This document shows, one piece after another, positions 14,238 through 16,591 of a stretch of DNA of 16,591 bases. How positions within the stretch are numbered: the first letter of the stretch is position 1; each line of letters opens with the position of its first letter. A program made the position numbers and the translations under genes. Origin of the DNA: Bacteroidota bacterium (GTDB lineage Bacteria; Bacteroidota; Bacteroidia; Bacteroidales; Dysgonomonadaceae); contig JAEZGN010000001.1 in the NCBI GenBank assembly GCA_023437305.1, positions 1 through 16,591 of the forward strand, given 5' to 3'. Below the pieces are notes generated by a model, which was given only the letters and a program-made list of their open reading frames with translations, was not told where the DNA came from and did no database searches.

Positions 14238-14700
14238 GTAGTAGATTTTGACAGACTTCCAGCATGGCAGAGAGGAATCGCTTCATGAGGATTTCATCCG
14301 TATCCTTTATCATTCGCTCCCAAATAGATTCAAGTCCAAGCCATAGATGTGTCTCCCTAAATTGGAAAAGACTTTCAAGAACCTTCATCAAGTCTTCCTG
14401 CCCGATGCAGTAGCATCGGTTACTCAAATGCCGTTTGGGTGTGGCTACAGACTCTATCAGACCGCAAGGCAAATGAACAATCAGCACGTCCTTCCCGAAA
14501 CCTGCAGCACATTTCTGATAGGTGCTGATTCTGATGTCTTTTGTCAATTTACAGGATTTAACGAAATTAGAATACTCGATGCCGCTGATGTCAGCAGCAA
14601 TCTTCACGTTCTCACAAAATGATACCATGACATCAAGGGGAGGATGCACAACATACAAACGTCCCTTGACATTCGGATTGTAGTGTTTCTTCTTTTCCAT
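14218..14700 (-). CDS. Unrecognised protein, first gene of the primase operon (160 aa)
   Basis: It begins MEKKKHYNPNVKGRLYVVHP and ends in a helical stretch (MKRFLSAMLEVCQNLLHENG). It has no signal peptide, membrane segment or motif that I know. Four cysteines (in SFCENV, VKSCKL, QKCAAGF and HLPCGL) and two more in NRCYCIG are scattered without an obvious zinc-knuckle spacing. Its place at the head of an overlapping operon with two HTH proteins and a primase suggests a role in control or replication of the mobile element. Start ATG 14700 lies about 45 bases downstream of a candidate -7 box. It overlaps the next gene by 20 bases. Confidence 0.6.
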   Translation of the reverse strand: MEKKKHYNPNVKGRLYVVHPPLDVMVSFCENVKIAADISGIEYSNFVKSCKLTKDIRISTYQKCAAGFGKDVLIVHLPCGLIESVATPKRHLSNRCYCIGQEDLMKVLESLFQFRETHLWLGLESIWERMIKDTDEILMKRFLSAMLEVCQNLLHENGTV

Positions 14701-14740
14701 AATAATGACCTGTCATACTATAATAGATATAATAGGCTGC

Positions 14741-14748
14741 AAAGTTCC
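14741..14748 (-). promoter_or_regulatory. Possible -7 box for the primase operon
   Basis: On the minus strand GAACTTTG, about 40 bases before ATG 14700, resembles the Bacteroides -7 consensus TAnnTTTG with one mismatch. No good -33 TTTG is seen about 20 bases further upstream, so on its own this would be a weak promoter. Confidence 0.3.
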
Positions 14749-14842
14749 GAATGAAAGTGCTTTTATTGATAATTTTTAAGTACCTTTTTCTGGTATTATA
14801 ATACTATTTGTATTTAAGAAAGAAAATTTATAAAAAAAAACG

Positions 14843-14895
14843 TCAGTGCACGGTGCAAGATCCTTTTATATATAAGGACTTGCACCGTGCACTGA
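14843..14895. repeat. 17-bp perfect inverted repeat upstream of the primase operon
   Basis: TCAGTGCACGGTGCAAG (14843-14859) and CTTGCACCGTGCACTGA (14879-14895) are exact complements. The inner TCCTT and AAGGA extend the stem past a single bulged A. Both arms also contain the small palindrome GTGCAC. The GTGCAAG core reappears in the loop of the hairpin at 11421-11458, at the other end of the operon. Possible roles are a binding site for the HTH proteins, a replication or transfer origin structure, or a transcription barrier between the promoter at 14937 and the operon. Confidence 0.85.
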
Positions 14896-14936
14896 AAATG
14901 TAGCCAAAAAAGTTGCAAAAGATTTATTCTAAAATA

Positions 14937-14968
14937 TTTGGTGGAAGTTCATTTTTTGAGTACCTTTG
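14937..14968 (+). promoter_or_regulatory. Consensus Bacteroides promoter
   Basis: TTTG (14937-14940), then 20 bases, then TACCTTTG (14961-14968) matches the Bacteroides -33/-7 consensus TTTG-N19-21-TAnnTTTG without mismatch. Transcription should begin near 14975 and run right. It would meet the terminator at 15131 with no long gene between. Confidence 0.8.
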
Positions 14969-15013
14969 CACCCAAGAAAACAAGTGTGTATTTCTTATGA
15001 CAGTATCTGTAGG

Positions 15014-15053
15014 TACTCTCATAATACTCTCAGATGGCTACAATTTGGCTACA
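15014..15053 (+). repeat. 11-bp-phased tandem motifs
   Basis: TACTCTCA occurs at 15014 and 15025, and GGCTACA at 15036 and 15047. All four units are exactly 11 bp apart, about one helical turn, so a protein could bind them on one face of the DNA. Such phasing is seen in recombinase arm sites and regulator arrays. Confidence 0.65.
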
Positions 15054-15118
15054 CGGAAAATACATATTGATATAAAATGTTACGATACAAGGAGTTGAAT
15101 GTCTTGGTTCATAGACCT

Positions 15119-15129
15119 CTCTCTCCGCT
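15119..15129 (+). repeat. Outer direct repeat, left copy (tRNA 3'-end-like)
   Basis: CTCTCTCCGCT is repeated at 16144-16154. CTCTCTCCG looks like the 3' acceptor strand of a tRNA-Ser (partner GGAGAGAG, discriminator G), a known integration target of some Bacteroides elements. No complete tRNA is present on its left. Like the right copy it is followed at once by a terminator hairpin. Confidence 0.55.
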
Positions 15130-15130
15130 G

Positions 15131-15173
15131 AAAAGACCAATCAATTGATATATAGTTGGTTGGTCTTTTTATT
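15131..15173 (+). terminator. Intrinsic terminator
   Basis: AAAAGACCAATCAA pairs with TTGGTTGGTCTTTT (one G-T pair) around an 11-base loop and ends in a T-run. It closes the short transcript from the promoter at 14937. Confidence 0.85.
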
Positions 15174-15248
15174 TGTCTCCGAAGAACATCTGAAAATAAT
15201 ATTGGTTATCAGAATGTTATACTTAGATATAGCCAATGAAAATTATTT

Positions 15249-15261
15249 TTGTGTAACGTTT
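15249..15261 (+). repeat. Inner direct repeat, left copy
   Basis: TTGTGTAACGTTT matches 16082-16094 exactly. It lies 49 bases beyond the stop codon of the 232-aa gene. The copy on the other side lies 73 bases before that gene's start. Confidence 0.6.
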
Positions 15262-15309
15262 TTGGATATTTGTAACACAAAGCGTATCACAAATGTACAT
15301 TTTAACAGC

Positions 15310-16008
15310 CTAGATGACCTTAAAGATAGCTCGGACTTTATTACCTAAAGAACTAAATATTGGCTCTAACTTTCCGCCTTTAACATTAAATGGATTTCCA
15401 TGTTGATTACTATCGTCTACAATAATATCTTCTGTGTCAAAAAACATAAGACCTACAGCTACAAATAATGATGCATCCTCTATGTATATAATCTCTCTGT
15501 TTCTTTCATACCAAACCGTATCTTTATATTCATTATATGATAAAAATAATCTGAAATCAGGGATGGACAATGTATTAATAGCATTTGATCCTCTTATAAA
15601 ATCATCATACGAAATTTTTTCTTCTAAAAGGGCAACGAATAACTTTGCGATATACTCTGCTTTTTCATAATCGTCAGAACGATCTAAAATATATAATAAT
15701 TTTTCACCTACTTTTATACGATATCTTTCAGAAGAATCTATTTTATCTATTTCTTCTTTCCGTTTTTTAGGGTCTATTTCTTTAATTTCATTTAGAAAAG
15801 AAATTATCTTTTTTAAAAACAAATATTCACTTATGTTAGAAGATACTTTTATAATTCCAAGAATAGATTTTACTATAGGTATCTCTTTTAATATCCCATC
15901 ACTTAAAAAACTATCAATTGAAGATTCAACGAGATCTTTACTAATGTCAGAAAGATCAGTATTTCTTATAGTATCTTGAAAAGTATCTGGTAAATTGAGT
16001 TTTTCCAT
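15310..16008 (-). CDS. Unrecognised cytoplasmic protein (232 aa), possible accessory or defence cargo
   Basis: It begins MEKLNLPDTFQDTIRNTDLS and ends LEPIFSSLGNKVRAIFKVI. A mildly hydrophobic segment (ILKEIPIVKSILGIIKVSSN, then YLFLKKIISFLNEI) occupies residues ~40-70, followed by a basic helical part (PKKRKEEIDKI). Then comes RIKVGEKLLYILDRSDDYEK and AEYIAKLFVALLEEKISYDD. This pattern (hydrophobic patch, ERxxIGE-LLLILDRxDD, K-AxxIGKLFxAxL) resembles a family of hypothetical proteins that I associate with mobile and phage-related islands, but I cannot name a domain or activity. Very low GC sets it apart from the primase operon. It stands alone between nested direct repeats. Start ATG 16008 follows a possible TATATTTG -7 box at 16039-16046. 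Confidence 0.65.
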   Translation of the reverse strand: MEKLNLPDTFQDTIRNTDLSDISKDLVESSIDSFLSDGILKEIPIVKSILGIIKVSSNISEYLFLKKIISFLNEIKEIDPKKRKEEIDKIDSSERYRIKVGEKLLYILDRSDDYEKAEYIAKLFVALLEEKISYDDFIRGSNAINTLSIPDFRLFLSYNEYKDTVWYERNREIIYIEDASLFVAVGLMFFDTEDIIVDDSNQHGNPFNVKGGKLEPIFSSLGNKVRAIFKVI

Positions 16009-16038
16009 TTTTATAGGATAAGATTATTATGCTTAGTA

Positions 16039-16046
16039 CAAATATA
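16039..16046 (-). promoter_or_regulatory. Possible -7 box of the 232-aa gene
   Basis: TATATTTG on the minus strand fits TAnnTTTG and lies about 30 bases before the ATG at 16008. The expected -33 TTTG is not present, only AT-rich DNA. The inner repeat at 16082-16094 lies a little further upstream and could bind a regulator. Confidence 0.4.
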
Positions 16047-16081
16047 CTATTTCTTAATTACGTATTTTATATATTAATTTA

Positions 16082-16094
16082 TTGTGTAACGTTT
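16082..16094 (+). repeat. Inner direct repeat, right copy
   Basis: This is an exact match to TTGTGTAACGTTT at 15249-15261, in the same orientation, upstream of the 232-aa gene. Confidence 0.6.
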
Positions 16095-16143
16095 GTGTCT
16101 CATTTTTATATAAGTATCTGCTTATTACTAAAATAAAAAGGAA

Positions 16144-16154
16144 CTCTCTCCGCT
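16144..16154 (+). repeat. Outer direct repeat, right copy (tRNA 3'-end-like)
   Basis: CTCTCTCCGCT matches 15119-15129 exactly. A terminator-like hairpin follows 19 bases later, as at the left copy. Confidence 0.55.
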
Positions 16155-16173
16155 AGAAAAGCAAGAATAACTC

Positions 16174-16206
16174 AACAAGTTGCTAATAATTAGAGACTTG
16201 TTTTTA
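16174..16206 (+). terminator. Terminator-like hairpin
   Basis: AACAAGT and ACTTGTT, 15 bases apart, are followed by TTTT. No gene reads into it within this window, consistent with it being the former terminator of a tRNA or other gene whose 3' end is the adjacent repeat. Confidence 0.5.
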
Positions 16207-16311
16207 TACCCTTTCTCAAAATAAAAAATGAAACTGGGTCGGAACTATTTTTTTATTCCTCTTATATTAGAAACTATTATCGAGAATATTGTACACTTAA
16301 AGAAAAAGTAA

Positions 16312-16345
16312 TAAAAAAGGGTGCGTTCACACTTTGGACACACCC
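16312..16345 (-). terminator. Terminator of the PepSY-associated membrane protein gene
   Basis: GGGTGCGT and ACACACCC form an 8-bp stem with one mismatch. On the minus strand a run of Ts (complement of 16312-16318) follows. It lies about 30 bases beyond the stop codon of the gene at 16374. Confidence 0.75.
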
Positions 16346-16373
16346 TAATTAAATAAATTGTAAAATATGGAAA

Positions 16374-16591
16374 TCACGAAAGTACGATATAAAGAACTGG
16401 AATTGTAAGACCCAGCAGTAAATACCATTTACCCCGTCCATTAATACCACTTTTTCCTTTTACCATAATAAGACCTGATAAGGCAAAGAAAATGAGAGAT
16501 ACAGCAAAGAAGTCAGCCATTACACTCCAACCTTTCACTTGATTGTAGTGCAGTTTATTTATCCAATAAACGAACTGTCGTTTGCTATGCT
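16374..16591 (-). CDS. PepSY-associated transmembrane protein, C-terminal end (partial)
   Basis: The frame enters from the right edge and stops at 16374-16376, giving 71 residues. It reads FVYWINKLHYNQVKGWSVMA, a membrane helix DFFAVSLIFFALSGLIMVKG, a short basic loop (KSGINGRGKW) and a final helix YLLLGLTIPVLYIVLS. This is the C-terminal signature of Bacteroidetes PepSY-associated TM proteins (…LHYN…, two helices around a KGxxGxxGRG loop). These are inner-membrane proteins often linked to iron or siderophore uptake genes. The start and the PepSY domain itself are outside the window. A terminator follows directly. Confidence 0.75.
   Translation of the reverse strand, partial: HSKRQFVYWINKLHYNQVKGWSVMADFFAVSLIFFALSGLIMVKGKSGINGRGKWYLLLGLTIPVLYIVLS

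Larger units (their letters stand above)
14899..15053. repeat. 10-bp inverted repeats flanking a promoter (possible invertible segment)
   Basis: TGTAGCCAAA at 14899-14908 is the exact inverse of TTTGGCTACA at 15044-15053. The 135 bases between them contain a consensus Bacteroides promoter reading right. Inversion would point the promoter left, at the primase operon. A further GGCTACA at 15036-15042 and paired TACTCTCA motifs lie beside the right repeat. Confidence 0.5.
14975..15173 (+). ncRNA. Predicted short transcript between promoter and terminator
   Basis: About 200 nt lie between a consensus promoter and a strong terminator. The only frame of note starts at ATG 14998 and encodes 33 residues ending HIDIKCYDTRS. 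It has no ribosome-binding site and no family I recognise. The stretch could be a small RNA, a small peptide gene, or the leader left behind when an integrase or similar gene was lost. Phased repeats at 15014-15053 favour a protein-binding or att-type region. Confidence 0.35.
15119..16154. mobile_element. Candidate small integrated unit carrying one gene
   Basis: Two nested pairs of direct repeats enclose a single AT-rich gene. The outer pair is CTCTCTCCGCT (11 bp), the inner TTGTGTAACGTTT (13 bp). The unit is about 1 kb and encodes no recombinase, so it would need one supplied in trans, or it is the end product of a larger element's deletion. The call rests on repeats only and could be wrong. 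Confidence 0.35.

Noticed and set aside
14785..14830. CRISPR-like or iteron repeats in the AT-rich stretch before the big dyad
   Set aside because: Only a small AT palindrome (GTATTATAATAC) is present, with no regularly spaced repeat units. I found no CRISPR array anywhere in the window.
14913..15098. A 61-aa plus-strand frame starting MQKIYSKIFGG
   Set aside because: Its first half contains the promoter boxes, so the ATG at 14913 lies upstream of the transcript start. At most the 33 codons from 14998 could be translated.
15045..15130. A tRNA-Ser gene ending at CTCTCTCCGCT
   Set aside because: There is no GGAGAGAG partner 80-90 bases upstream, no D-arm or anticodon arm, and the T-arm-like GTTCATAGAC does not pair properly. 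Only the 3' end resembles a tRNA.

Overview
The window reads as chromosomal accessory DNA from a member of the Bacteroidales (Bacteroides, Phocaeicola or Parabacteroides type). The grounds are promoters of the TTTG-N20-TAnnTTTG class, sparse Shine-Dalgarno sequences, RteA/RteB-like regulators, pieces of a Bacteroides conjugative transposon and AT-rich intergenic DNA. I recognise families from memory of their sequences; no search was run, so genus and species are not assigned.

Layout. (1) 1-217: the 3' end of an ECF sigma factor gene. (2) 443-4770: a graveyard of mobile DNA. It holds a 3'-truncated, frameshifted IS256-family transposase, the C-terminal part of a conjugative-transposon N6-methylase/helicase, a badly decayed RteA-like sensor kinase, the 3' part of a group II intron (maturase C-terminus plus RNA domains V-VI), and then another helicase piece. 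That last piece belongs UPSTREAM of the first in the parent protein, so the order is circularly permuted. The intron/helicase junction lies inside the helicase motif-VI region. (3) 4774-10955: an intact signalling and membrane locus. It contains a small exported PepSY-like protein, a hybrid histidine kinase with receiver and Hpt domains, a convergent sigma-54-type response regulator, an ABC-2 permease and a deleted ABC ATPase. A sigma-54-like promoter and inverted repeats lie in front of the exported protein gene. (4) 10956-11420: decayed DNA with no recognisable gene.

(5) 11421-14895: a visibly more GC-rich, tightly overlapping four-gene operon on the minus strand: unknown protein, HTH protein, Toprim/AAA primase-helicase, excisionase-like HTH protein. 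It resembles the replication module of a Bacteroides mobilizable element, but no integrase or relaxase lies beside it. Strong hairpins sharing GTGCAAG flank it. (6) 14899-15173: a consensus Bacteroides promoter between 10-bp inverted repeats, 11-bp-phased tandem motifs and a terminator. This could be an invertible promoter controlling the operon, or the leader and att region of a lost integrase. (7) 15119-16154: one AT-rich gene of unknown function (232 aa) inside two nested pairs of direct repeats. The outer pair resembles a tRNA 3' end, so this could be a small integrated cargo unit. (8) 16374-16591: the C-terminus of a PepSY-associated membrane protein, cut by the right edge.

How the genes may work together. 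The kinase probably phosphorylates the sigma-54 activator by a phosphorelay (H340, D611, H732, then D53 of the regulator). The regulator could then switch on the exported PepSY-like protein and perhaps the ABC genes. The ABC exporter is probably dead because its ATPase is broken. The primase operon and the 232-aa gene look like separate arrivals.
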